This document shows positions 1 through 11,940 of a DNA stretch of 64,000 bases, one piece after another. The position numbers and the translations under genes were made by a program. Origin of the DNA: Trichoplax adhaerens (Eukaryota > Placozoa > Uniplacotomia > Trichoplacea > Trichoplacidae). The stretch spans positions 729,190 to 793,189 of the forward strand of contig NW_002060945.1 in the NCBI RefSeq assembly GCF_000150275.1, written 5' to 3'. The stretch's first letter is position 1; the number at the start of each line of letters is the position of its first letter. The notes beneath the pieces are model-generated. The model made no database searches. It saw nothing but the letters and a program-made list of their open reading frames with translations, and was not told the DNA's origin.

Positions 1-1896
1 GACAGTAGTTGATAAATTGGCAGAAAAATTAATTCTTCTATCTAGTAGTACTAGAAGATATAAAATAAAATATCTGCAACTCTATGCCAACCCAAGTGGA
101 TAAAGGGCCAATATAGTAGACATACTCAAACAGGATCAATTTATCTATAGAACTGTATTATATATCAAATGAGAAAAGTTTGAAGCTGCAACACTGTAAA
201 CTCTACCCAAACGGATAGGGCATTGATACAAAAGTAAAACAAGACCAATGACTAGATACCACTGATACTCAAAGATGATCTACGATAACTAGATAATAAC
301 CATGTGAAATAAAACTAGTGCTTAGCTTGTATGTCGACTATTTACGGGTATCTAGTAGAGCATAAGTACCTAAACATGACCAGTACTACCGTACGAAGAC
401 CTTAATCGTAATCCTAGAAGACCGTCAATATAAAGTAATTTTTATTCAATGATATGATGACAACAAGAATTAATTAGTTATAGAATTTGATTTGGAATTA
501 ATAGACAATACTAGTAGTTAACGGTCCAATCTATTGACGGTGCCAAATATCATCATAATTAGACGACAAGATCAAGATCTCAACTGTACTTACATAAGAC
601 CATCGATAGAATTGCTGTTTAACAATATAACAAGAATTATAGTATGGTTTTAGTTAGAAAATAGAATATAGATTAGAAATAATATATAACGTTAATGTTA
701 ACGGTCCAAACCATTGACGATGCTAAATATCATTACAAGTGGAGGATAACATCACATGAAGATCTCGATCGTGCTTATCCTAGGCCATTGATAGAATTAG
801 ATAATTTTCATTCAATGATATATCACTATAAGTGTTAAAAAATTGGGTATAATACTAGCGATTAACAGTCTAATCCTTCGATGATGCCAAATATCATCTT
901 GATTCAACATAAAGCTACAAGCTAAGCCCTAAGAAACATTTCCAGATCGACAGGAATGATCGAATCAAACGGTTAGTCAATTTCTACTACATGTAAAATG
1001 ATGATCATCATACTAAGATTTATAGTCCAGATATCGATAGTGCACGTCAAGCTATAGATTTTGACACAGTCATCCATTTTGAAGGCACTATCATTAATGT
1101 TTATAGTTAGCCCACCTCTGATATTTAGTCTAATTTCTATCATCAAGAATTATAAGTGAAATTTAGGTAATGTTATATTATTAATGCAGTATTATAATAT
1201 TATCTTCTTTGTCGTAGTTCGCGAAGGTGTGTAAGTTATACTAATCAAATGGAAGACAAAATTTTTAATACGCTTATTTATAGCTAAAGCTATCTTTAGT
1301 AAGGCTGATCAAGTTAAATAGGAATTAGTATATGTTATATTTATTTAAAACGAACAAATACTATATCTGCTATCTCTACTACCTTCGAAATAATACGAAT
1401 CTTAATTTTTCCAACTATTAAAGTATGATACCATTAAATTGATAGTATTTATTAGAAAGTCGTGATCATGAAATTGTAAAGCAAAGTACGGATGGGATGG
1501 TTCTAGCAGAGTCATCCTGAAATATGATAGAAAATTGTAATTTTTATTACTGATTGTTCTATACTTGGATTGCAGATGAAATAAACCGAGTGATTGGCTA
1601 CTAACGTACACATCTGTAACTAGATAGTTCATTCCTACTCTTAATTAGTTCATCCGGTCACTATCTGCTTGCCATTTAGGCATCTTGTAATAGAATCTTC
1701 TCTACTACTGTACTTATTGATTGACTTTGCTGTAAATTTAAATGGAAAGCATCAATCTGCTCATCAGTTATCCTTAATTAGCTGATACTCGCATTCCCAC
1801 AACTATTATTCATAGTTATTACCGTCATTCGTTCAAGATCGTGATAGTATCAATACAAGAAAGTCGTAAATACGTAAAGATACAATTGAAGAAAAG
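1..1896. other. Gene-free AT-rich 5' flank
   Basis: No exon with family resemblance or convincing splice signals was found on either strand. The only structure seen is a set of degenerate direct repeats between about 420 and 908 (separate entry). The stretch ends at the start codon of the CCDC148 gene and presumably contains its promoter, but no specific promoter element can be named. Confidence 0.5.
420..908. repeat. Three degenerate direct repeats, about 165-180 bp
   Basis: Three diverged copies start near 420, 601 and 781. Each contains a version of TCGATAGAATT or its counterpart, then TTAACGGTCCAA (at about 518, 699 and 863, the last as TTAACAGTCTAA), then ATTGACGGTGCCAAATATCA. Spacing between the second markers is about 181 and 164 bp. 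No coding capacity was noticed, and the copies have many point differences, so the array looks old. Confidence 0.6.
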
Positions 1897-4800
1897 ATGA
1901 GCGGTAGAGATTTTAAAGCTTTCGTTGCAAGTGCTAGATCAAGCGATGAAGGTACAATCAACACTATCGTATATTTTATTAAGAGTCAGTTTTGAATACA
2001 GGTATAGCTTAAAGCCTTTCCATATTTGACTTTTATTCTAATTTTAGATACACTAGCTAAGAAAATCCTTTTACTCGGACAAGGTAGTATGAAATATAAA
2101 CCGGTTAACTATGAAAAATTGCTCCAAATAACTGAAAGAAAAAAGAATAACGCAAACAGAGAGTTACAAAAATTATCGGAATTTAAAAAGAAAAAATTAG
2201 AGCATAAGGATAGAAATTTATTACAAAAACATCAGCGATTTTGGGTAGAGTATTATCATCACTTAGAGAAAGAAAGGAAACGCCTTCAAATCGAGGTAGA
2301 AATTGCTTGGTCTGATGTCTCAAAAAATAGGTTAGCAGTTTAAAGACCTAAATCTCTATCGTGATACCGCATTATTCTTTGGCATTAGTCTTGGAATGAA
2401 TAAAGTTAAAGTTAAAATGCCTTCTTTAGTGCTTTCGCCAATTATTCTAAAGAAACTGAGGAACTTAAGACTGAATCAACAAAATCAATCAAAGAATTTA
2501 AGGATGACTATATTTCACCGATCTATCATTTAAACGCTAATGTCAAGCATTGCATTGAGAAGCTTTCAAACCAATCTGATAATCTAAATCATTCAGGTAT
2601 TTTATATTAAAATAGATTTACTATCTAAGATGAATAAAGTGACAGTAAAAATATAATCAAGAAATAATGCTGCTTAATCTGGTCCTTCATTTAAATTATT
2701 AAGATTTATTAGAGCCTTTACGTAAAGAGCTTATTAGAATAAAACTACAAGCAAAAGAAACCTCTCAAAGCTTACAACATGAACAAGAAATGATACAATT
2801 AGAATTAAAAATGCCATCAGAATCTGCTGAAGCGCCTGATGTAAAAAGTATGAGATTTAAATCCTATTTCATAGATAAATATTAGTATGAAACTTCTTGC
2901 TAATACTGGTATCTACGGTACGTTAGCATATGTTGTAGTTATAACCTTGATTGATTGATTTTGTAGATCAGTATTCCGATATCGGAATACCTGAAGAAGC
3001 TATGCTTATGGAATGGCCAAATAAGAGCTTAAAAGAGGCAATTTTACAAGAATTCTTAAGCCTAGACAACCAGTACAAAGAGCGATTAAACCAATTAAAG
3101 GAACAACATCAGCAAATTTTAAAGTTCGTATCTATTAGGAAATTTTAAGATTACAGTAGTAAATTATGTGCACGATATAACGTCTAAACACTCTTGTTAA
3201 TTCTCTTCGCTTACCGTCTAGATCAAGGTTAGGCGATTGGTCAGAAGAGAATCACTTGCAATTCGTAATGCTTCGAGAGCAATATCCGACAACCATGAGA
3301 AATAGAAGAAAGTTGCTCCTAGATCGGATAAAGCGTCAGTTACCGACTATATCCGTTTTAGAATTTGTAAGAAAATTGCACTAGCTGTGCTAAATTGAAC
3401 TGCAGTATAGGCGCAATAAATACTATCTTAAATTTTATTATTTCCTTGTATACGTATTATAGGATAAACATGAGCGTTGGTGGATCGAATATAACTGGTA
3501 TCATGAACGGCGAACTGAACTGCTACATAGCTGGTCTCGATCGCGTAATGAATTATTAATTAAAAGCAAAGCTCTACTAGCTGATGCTTGGTCAAATAAT
3601 GAAGTAATTAAAGCCAAGGAAGTGGCAATAAGACAGCAAGAACGTCTTTGTCAAGAATTACACCAAAAAGTTTGTATAACTAATTAAACTCTCGTTTCTA
3701 TAAAAATTAATCCTATTAATCTGTGATAGCATTGCTAGTGATTGCTGGTGAGAATATACCACCCAATTGATCGATCGTAAATCAATTACTTATCTTTCGT
3801 GACATGGCTTAAGGTTACGATATGGCGTGAACAAAAATTAGAGCTGCTAAAATTAGAAGAAGAAATGGCTACGAAATTAAGGGAGAATGAAGCCGCTAAA
3901 CTTGCAGCTGAAGTAGAACAAGAACAAAGAAAACGCTTAGCTGCCAAGGATAAAGTAATTTTAAGAAAATATTCGATTTTTAACTGTACTGTATACTAAT
4001 CATAACAATATTTATAGCATTGGCTTAATTTAGCCACATTGTAAATCGCAAATTAAAAACTAATTACTACATGTCTAAACTATTCGCTATATGATATAGG
4101 TAACTGCTTATAAGAAAGATTTAGAAAAAAAACGTCGAGAGCAAGAGGAAGCTGATAAAATGAGATTAACTGAATTAAGAAAGATTTTGGCTGAACAAGC
4201 AGTAAAGGATAAAGCTAGGTAGTTAAATGATTTTGATGGTTCTACTCTTTAGGAATTAAAAATTGAGTGGTAATAGTATGTTTCGTTATCGATAAGTTTT
4301 TATTTCTATTAACTACATCATGAAAGAATTGAGTATCGTAAGGAAGAGCATCGAAAGAAAATAGAAGACAGGCGTTTAGCTAAAGAAGAGGTTATTAGGC
4401 AAGAAATTGAGAAAGAGGCAAGACTGGATAGGCTTCGACAGAAGGTACCGTATTCATTACTCTTTATTTGCAATACACACGCATAACTCTATCTGAAGAG
4501 TAAATAGGATGAACAAGCCATTTCACGATTATGTAGATGGAGCGAATAAAATTTAAACTGTATAGTATCGCTAAAAGAATCGATTTACGTTTATCGAATA
4601 AAAGATGGTAAAAAGTTTTCGTTTAACCAACAATCTACACGTAGGTTGAAGTCCATGTAGAAAATGATCCACTGCGCTTATTGCAGCCTACTGAGGTAAT
4701 CATATAATGCAAAATTTGATTTGATTTCAGGAGCTATTGCAACTTCCTGATACACTACCATAATTCCAGATTATTAAAATGTATTTTTGACCCTTTCAGG

Positions 4801-5150
4801 CCTATAATGCTAAGACAGCATATGCACAACAAGAATCCGAACTTCAAGATCCAATATTTTCAGTTTATGGCTATACGGATGATAAAGTAATTTCTAGTTT
4901 TAAAATATGGATCTACTTATTTCTACTGTTTATTATTTGATAAACGAAAGAATACCATCAATAACACTATCACACTTTAATTTGCCAGATTTTATCCGAT
5001 CCTCGTTATAAAGTAGAGGCAGCATTGCGAACAGCTGGTCTCCTAAAATCAGATTACGCGAGAATGGTCCTATCGACAGTAACACCTCTACAACCGCCAA
5101 GACCAGATCAAGAAACAACTATGTTTCATCCTTCATTTAAGTCCATATAA
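1897..5150 (+). CDS. CCDC148: CCDC148 coiled-coil protein, 13 exons
   Basis: Exons: 1897-1951, 2048-2330, 2430-2596, 2704-2847, 2967-3123, 3222-3366, 3463-3669, 3814-3954, 4100-4218, 4327-4444, 4645-4695, 4800-4886, 4989-5150 (TAA). They sum to 612 codons, about 611 residues, close to the family length of about 590. Family marks include MKYKPVNYEKL near the N terminus, an IPEEAML...LLEFL-like block in exon 5, and the exon 7 start DKHERWWIEYNWYHERRTEL. Long Lys/Glu-rich coiled coils fill exons 8-10, with the conserved EELRKILAEQ-like segment. The C terminus is the diagnostic SDPRYKVEAALRTAGL followed by PPRPDQETTMF. The biochemical role is poorly defined in any species; association with ciliated cells is family knowledge, not visible here. 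The start was chosen because the exon 1/2 phases match and no upstream ATG is in frame. The donor of exon 5 (3123 versus 3127) is the least certain boundary. Confidence 0.93.
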
Positions 5151-5402
5151 GATGTATCCATTGATGATATTCATACTGTAATCATTGCTGTGATACCACT
5201 TCAACATCTTCTGTACATACTTGTGGAATGTTTCCCTAATAAAACTGTGCTTATATTTTGCATGTGTAATCAATAACGAACAGTGGAGAGATCGTACGAG
5301 ATACTCAATTTAAGTAATTTAATTATACAAACATGTACATTGCCATAATCTTTATTTCACAAATTATTACTTTCCTCGTCAGTAACATAATATCGATTTC
5401 AG

Positions 5403-5471
5403 CAGTCACATACCCAAGTCTGTACTCTAGAAATTAGAAATCCGTTCCACGGAAAAAAGAAAAAGAAATAA
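5403..5471 (+). other. Possible orphan terminal exon
   Basis: A good acceptor (TATCGATTTCAG, ending 5402) is followed by an open frame ending in TAA at 5469-5471. It reads LEIRNPFHG and then a run of lysines. It is in phase 0, like the last CCDC148 acceptor, so it could be an alternative last exon of that gene. Equally it may be a chance frame. A similar short string (LETRKPF) occurs near 6110. The conserved CCDC148 C terminus is in the upstream exon, so this one is not needed. Confidence 0.2.
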
Positions 5472-5537
5472 CTATACCGTGTAACCTTAATAAATAATAA
5501 TGTCGTCTACGATACTTTATTAGTGAAGCCATCAAAC

Positions 5538-5606
5538 ACATTGTTAGGTATAGTATAACATTGTAGTTCACGGTAGGCGTTTATGATGCGCATACTTGTT
5601 CAACAT
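5538..5606 (+). repeat. Dispersed repeat, copy 1
   Basis: This stretch is about 85% identical by eye to 10870-10938 in the same orientation. Shared blocks include ATTGTTAGG, GTATAACATT, TATAGTTC and CGTTTATGATG. The copies lie 5.3 kb apart on either side of the exonuclease gene, with no terminal repeats or coding potential visible. Confidence 0.65.
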
Positions 5607-6924
5607 ACATAGCTTTAATTAATTAAAGAATATGGCCGCAATACCAAGTATAATGTGTGCCTGGATATTTCAGATCAAAACGTGGTTACTTTACATGTAG
5701 TTGTGGATATCTTTTGATACTACTAAAAGAAGGAAAGATTTCCTATATACAACTGTCATCTAGGTTAACTTTCTACAGCATGGTGTACGGTTGGAGTTGT
5801 ACTGTACTGTATAGCAAAATGATCAGTAAAGCTAATTAGCTTGATTGTTTCTGCTAGTGAACGAACTCATCAAATAGAAAGTACTGACTAGTGTTAGAAA
5901 AAAAGAGAAACGACCGTTCACTATACAACACTAGAATATGGCGGCTGACTATTTTGCTTGTCATTTTAACAGTAGTATAGTGTACATTTGTAACCGTACA
6001 CTAAGCTGTTCAATACGGTGAACCAAAGTACAACAGTCAATACCGGGTTGGCTATTCTCTCTTCCGATTAAAAGTCCTAGATGCAATGGCGTACAGTATA
6101 CGAAATCTTACCCTAGAAACTAGAAAACCCTTCCTGCATAAAAATAAACAAATAAACTCCATTCAATCTGTTAAAGTTCTACTGTTATATATAGGCTATA
6201 GAGTCATTTAGTTATTGTTATTGTAACGGGCAACTGAAAAATTACTTTCTATTCTACCTTTCACGATCAGACATTCTATTGTCTGGAAAATTAGTTTCCG
6301 ATTGTACTCTATTGGCTTCCAACCCTGATCGCCTGTTGCTGAAATCTAATCAAAGTAACATGCAGAATATGCAAATGATGTTATTGAATTACCTATATAG
6401 GCAATAGAGATAAAACCATTGTATCGGTAGTTTATATAAATTACAGTGTACACCCATAATTGAGGAAATTTCGACCGATAGCGTAAGTAAGATTTCCAAA
6501 TTATTTGTCTATCTTAATAGTTTAGTATACGCTAATATATGTTATAAGTTTTCTTTAAATCATTCCTCTTCTATCACAAACAGGGCTCATTTCAAATCTA
6601 ACGTACTGTCATATCGCTTACTTTATTCAAAGCGTACAGAAAAACCTTCCTATATCGATGGATAAATACGATAAAGACCGAGATTTTATGCGTGTAAGTA
6701 AAGGTAGCCTCATTCACTAAAGCAGCATAAAAATATACGTAAAGCATATACAGTACACATATCTGGTAGCCTATTCAACTACATTTGATAATCACTTCCG
6801 CAGTATAGGCCACAGATAACACGTTTTGATGTTGACGTTATAATTTGATATCTAGCAATAATGTACATCTATGAATTATAACTAAAAAAGATATTAGAAA
6901 TAGTCGTAACACATGTGTTCGTTA

Positions 6925-7085
6925 GAACTAAAAAATACACATTTATACGCGTATAGAAAATAGAGATTAAATATAATAATGAAAATATTGCAGAATAGCG
7001 AGATCTATACGCACATACACTAAAATTAAAAAATACATATTTATATGCGTATAGAAAATAGAAATTAATATATAATAATAATGAG
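6925..7085. repeat. Local tandem duplication, about 95 bp period
   Basis: Two copies of an AT-rich unit: AACTAAAAAATACACATTTA then GCGTATAGAAAATAGA near 6927-6965, and AATTAAAAAATACATATTTA then GCGTATAGAAAATAGA near 7023-7062. The intervening tails, rich in TATAATAATGA, are also shared. Short minus-strand reading frames rich in Tyr/Phe/Ile here are by-products of the repeat. Confidence 0.55.
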
Positions 7086-7707
7086 AATAATGATACATTA
7101 TTACAGTCGTATAGGAGAAATATTTTAAATATTTGACGATATACGCCTTGATTACTTTTAGTAAAATAGGCAGCAAATCTAATTTTTTGTGTCTTCAAGT
7201 TTGCACCTAATTAGTCAGAGTAAGCTTTGTCTAATCGCTCTACTTATTCGATTAATTAACAATGCTTTTGTTAGATGACCGATTAAGATAGAATATACCT
7301 TACTAACGATAAATTATTCTTTGTTTAATGTAATTTTCTTTCGTCGTATTATTATTCTGTAAGTTATTGTGAACTTATAATTACATTACGTCATCGTTTA
7401 CTCTATATATGTTTGAACCGACAACTTATACTTATTCTTAATAAATCATTTGTTAATAAGTATCGATTTCACATTACGTGTAGCTACCCATTTCAAAATC
7501 GTGCTTTCTGCTTTCCATACAAAACCCTTACATGCATACATACATAAGGTTAAAAACCTGCCCAAATAAAACTTTAATTCTTGCTAAGCTTTTTCTGATT
7601 AAAGTATGCGTAATTCTTTTTAAAATACGTCCGTCTAAAAAGTGAATCAATTAAAAAGGGCTCCTAAACGACTAATATTTACGCCTTATTTTGATTAAAT
7701 TTACTAG

Positions 7708-9757
7708 TCGAGTACTGAATCTAAATCTACAAAGAATGATCTCGCAGGTATACAGTTATCTACACTCATTTATAATTACGATTAATTAAGATGACTAAAT
7801 ACTCTTCTAATAAGTAAAATTTCTTTGTTAATCGATCAATTATTCAATTTCTTTAGAGTATTACGAAGGTTTAAAAAATTATATAGCTAATATTGATAGT
7901 CTACGAAGAAACGCGTATCCATTACCGGTACCTGGAAAAACTGGAGCTACTTCTATACCTAGCGTACAAGAAAAGTACCTAGCACCTGTAATCCAAAGGA
8001 ATGGCGGTAAATTTTTATTGTAAACTGTAATATGTAATAAACGACTTTTTTGGCCTAAATACTAGAGTACGAGCATGAAGTGCTAGAAATCTTACGTTAT
8101 GAATGATGTAATATTTTAAAATTATACACTAAACAAGATCGATTGTGCAAATGTAATCGTTGTGAGAAGACGTTCTACCTTTCAAAAGATGGCATGCAAG
8201 TTCATGAAGATCAATGCGTGTTTCATTACGGTAGAATTATTACTAAGAGAGGTAATATACGTATCTAATACCATAAATCGAATTAGTATTTATCCTAAGA
8301 TTTAAGTATTTTGGAGGTTGGAATGGTTATTTCAATGAGCGTGCATATAGCTGTTGCGGTCAACTAGTAGGAAGAACTGGTTGTACTACTTATAAGGTAG
8401 GTTATTAAGTATCCTATCGTTATTTACTGTTATTATTATTACTCTTCTGTCAATAAAAATAAGAAACTAGCGGTAATGTTGTACAATCTGTATCGTTTAG
8501 AATCATGTGTTTCGATATTATGGAGACATGTCGTCCGGATATGTTACTACTGCTTCTTCGATAACAGCAGGAATTGGAGTTTACGCATTAGATTGCGAAA
8601 TGGTAAATGATTACAGTAAATGATCGCTGTACAAGTATGAGTTCAAACATGCTAACTCTCTCTTATTACTATCGAGGGTGCTTCTAATAACACTTTTAAG
8701 AGAAATTGCTTATATATTAAAATAATTATCTTTATTATACAGTGTTACACCTCTAATGGAATGGAACTATGTCGTATAACTTTGATAGATCATAATATCA
8801 AAATAATCTGCGATACTTTAGTAAAACCATCAGGGAGAGTTATTGATTATAATACAAGGTTAGCAGTAACTCTTTGTTTTTAAGACTACCTTCGAAGATC
8901 TTTACCTCGATTGATTATTTTATTGAAAAGTTTGTTTACGATAATTTCGAGTTGCCTTCAAATAGTTTACAGTAATTAAGATTTTTCATATTAATACGTC
9001 CGATAGGTATATAATTTCATAACATAAAAACTTTTTACTTTAGATTTAGTGGCGTTACGGAAAGTGACATGGAAGGCATTAACGTTACCTTACGCGACGT
9101 TCAAGCAACGCTCTTGAGCTACATTAATGGGGATACTATACTTGTAGGCCATGGACTCGAACATGACTTATTAGTGTTAAAGGTAATATCTTGTTTTTAG
9201 CTTATAATTGTATCTGTAAATGTTTATTTGACTGTGAGTAGAGTATAATTGAAAGACGACAGAATCAATAAAATAATATGTGTGTTGACCTATATTTTGA
9301 GAAAGATAGTACTACTAATTTTCCGCGTGTTACTGTAGTTAATACATGAAAAGATTGTGGACACAGCTTTGGTATTTCCTCATCGTCGCGGTTTACCATA
9401 TAAACGATCTTTGAAGAATCTTGCGCGTGATCATTTGGGACGTACTATCCAAAGTAGCGGTTAGAATTATAATAGCTCAGGATATTATATTTTGCTATCA
9501 CTTTCTGTAGCGATATACAATTAATATGTTACCTTACGATAGTAAATTTAATACGGATGAGATAAAATAATATTTATAGACATTAATTTGGTATATTTCA
9601 CAAATTTATCTTAGACAAAATTGGTCACGATAGTATAGAAGATGCTGCAACTTGCATTGACTTAATGAAATGGAAGATAAAAAACGATGAATGGAAGAAG
9701 CAATTGACGTTATTAAAGAACCTGTATTTTCGAAAACCTATTAATGAAATGTTGTAG
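7708..9757 (+). CDS. REXO1-like: REXO1-like DEDDh 3'-5' exonuclease (5' end unresolved)
   Basis: Exons: 7708-7747, 7857-8006, 8138-8251, 8317-8396, 8501-8602, 8743-8858, 9044-9182, 9339-9459, 9615-9757 (TAG). They give 334 residues of the C-terminal half. A Cys/His cluster (CKCNRC, a later EDQC..HYG, then YSCC and GC) precedes the nuclease fold, as in REXO1. Exonuclease motifs are all present: ALDCEM (catalytic Asp and Glu, 8588-8602), [24 protein letters not shown] (Asp), [17 protein letters not shown], and GHDSIEDA (His and Asp), so an active DEDDh enzyme is expected. The family trims RNA 3' ends; the exact substrate cannot be read from sequence. The 7708 exon is assigned by phase and continuity (NDLAEYYEGL). 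No start codon was found, so more exons are likely upstream. The gene faces SNF8 tail-to-tail. Confidence 0.88.
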
Positions 9758-10699
9758 GAAAGAAAATTAGCTAGTAGGCTTCCATGTCGTAGCATTGTTA
9801 CTGTCAACGTGATACTTTATTACCTTATATTTTACTACAACAAACTTGGTTATACTAAAGCGATAGATCTTTAATTTTTAATACGTTGCCTATACCGATA
9901 CTATAACTCACGGTTCTTTTTAGTATTTGCCGAGATACTATAACCTACACAGCAATTAGCATTATGGCAAATTGCATACTTAGTACTTTTTCAGCTGTAT
10001 GCTTACCAGTATGTCATTTTACTCAGTTAAGTTGATCTGATAAGCCTTGGTATTTTACTTACTTAAATTTAAATTTTAATCATCGGTATTATTATCACTA
10101 TAACATTCTCATAAAATACTGCTGTTTACGTATCCATAGATTAGCCGTTGTAAACAGGATTGATGGTTTATTGAGGAAATATCCTATTTACATTACTTAT
10201 CAAAAAGCGTTCATATGTGTGACATACTACAGTAACGCTAAGCATTACTGAGCATGCAGAGTACAGTAGATAATTACAGAGTATATTTAAGACTATCAAA
10301 TAATATTGCTTTTGCTGTAACACAATACTGTATAGTGTATATGTGGATTAGCTATCTGGTGATTCCTCTCTTGATCCCTCCTGTTGTTTTACGTTCGCAA
10401 TAAATCTTATTCTAATCCTGAATCATTCTGCATCGTGTCTGATCGCTATTCTATGTAGTCTTAGACCTAGTATATGGCCGCGCATATTACAATATGTTCA
10501 CTAAATATCGCTTTCGGTCTGCTGTCAAATATGTAACACAGCATACTCATTTTCTGTGCTATGCTATTCGCGCAGTACAGTACATCAGAATCTTAGAATT
10601 CGCTAACTGTTAACTGAGTAATTTTCGGGTGGTTTAGATATAAACTTAGATGTGTAGTTCTTATTCTTATATCTTTGTTAGCTTATTACAAGATATTTT

Positions 10700-10870
10700 T
10701 TACTTATACTTTGTTATCGAAGATGTACTGTACAAATCTTATTATTATTACTACCATAAGGTGTTTTCTTTCCCTTTTTACTTAGTATTCTTAATCGAAG
10801 ATATATAATTCTTCTTTTTGTCACTACTATAAGATGTTTTTCCCTTTACTCCGTATTCCTTATCAAAGAT
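10700..10870. repeat. Three imperfect tandem units of about 72 bp
   Basis: Each unit ends in a version of TTACTTAGTATTCTTAATCGAAGAT (ends near 10724, 10803 and 10868). A shared CTACTATAAGATGTTTTCC block follows in the first two. The units are diverged but clearly related. No open frame spans them. Confidence 0.55.
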
Positions 10871-10938
10871 ATTGTTAGGCATGGTATAACATTATAGTTC
10901 GCAGTAGACGTTTATGATGTTGGTACTTGTTGGACATA
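10870..10938 (+). repeat. Dispersed repeat, copy 2
   Basis: Second copy of the element at 5538-5606, in the same orientation, with substitutions scattered along its length. It directly abuts the end of the 72-bp tandem units, so the two repeat types may have moved together. Confidence 0.65.
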
Positions 10939-11029
10939 CGTGACTATATAGAATAAAGAATAAAACGACAACACAGAGTATTATGTGTTCGCATATACTT
11001 TAATTTATAGAAGACGCACATATAAAGGC

Positions 11030-11275
11030 ACGAAAGCAAACATAATAAAGGAATTCTAGCTTGGCTATCTAAATTTGAGGATATGATTGAGTGGGTTACG
11101 GTCTAAAAACTCTCTCTAATAAATTAGACTCATGCGCGTACATATAAACGTACTATACAAAAGCTAACACAAGAAAGGGATTCTAGCTTGGAGACTGAAG
11201 TTAGGGGCGTGTTAGAGAGTCATAGTCTAAAAGGTTCTCTCTCTGGCGAATTAGACATTGCAGATATGTAACACT
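11030..11275. repeat. Duplicated unit of about 125 bp
   Basis: Two diverged copies, each carrying an AAAGGAATTCTAGCTTGG-type block (near 11044 and 11173), a TCTAAAA block followed by TCTCTCT (near 11102 and 11227), and AATTAGAC (near 11123 and 11248). They are arranged head to tail. No coding potential was seen. Confidence 0.6.
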
Positions 11276-11940
11276 TATTCATTCAATACTAGCTGTCCAA
11301 AAGTTGTACTAGTACCTCATAGTTTTCCTAATTATAAAATCTACGGCAGAAAATTATAACTTATGACAAAAATCAATACAATAGTATCAATTGATGACAC
11401 TCACGTAGTAGTAAAGTCTGAGGTATTATTCTGAGATTTTTGTATATACTTGCGTAATATTTTCTTGATAAACTGTACTTGTATTTATATTTTACACGCT
11501 TGTTCAATAAGAAAGAGTGAAGAGATCGTCACATGATATTTACAGAATTGCAGTATTTTATTCATACGAACACGTATTTTACAAATAATAATAATCAATA
11601 CATCATAAATTAAGCCATTCCTTATCAGCCATAACAAATTTGATTTCAGTAGTTAGTCATCATTCGTAACAGATTACTTTATGTCAAAAGTATATTCCCG
11701 AGATATTAAAACAGCTTATTTGCTGTTGGATATTTACAATTAACTCAAATCTCTTCAAATATTATATACACATTCAGATTAGCTGAAGCGGTTTGGAAAC
11801 ATTGTATCCAATTTGTGTTTAGTTCACGGGTTAGCCAACACCCTTGTGGTTACAAATTAACCGCGGTATCAAGGTGGGATTACTTAACAGGCAGCTATGT
11901 TTTAGTAGCCGCAGAAATTATGCCAAAGTAAAGGCACGCA

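Larger units (their letters stand above)
5472..7707. other. Intergenic or unresolved 5' part of the exonuclease gene
   Basis: About 2.2 kb of AT-rich sequence between CCDC148 and the first recognised REXO1-like exon. Upstream exons of the exonuclease gene could lie here, but none could be joined by phase and family resemblance. It contains a copy of a dispersed repeat (about 5538-5606) and a local duplication (about 6925-7085), both listed separately. Confidence 0.4.
9758..11940. other. Convergent intergenic region
   Basis: Lies between the 3' ends of the exonuclease gene and SNF8. No coding exon was recognised. It contains three local repeat structures (10700-10870, 10870-10938, 11030-11270), listed separately. 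The rest is AT-rich and featureless to inspection. Confidence 0.5.
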
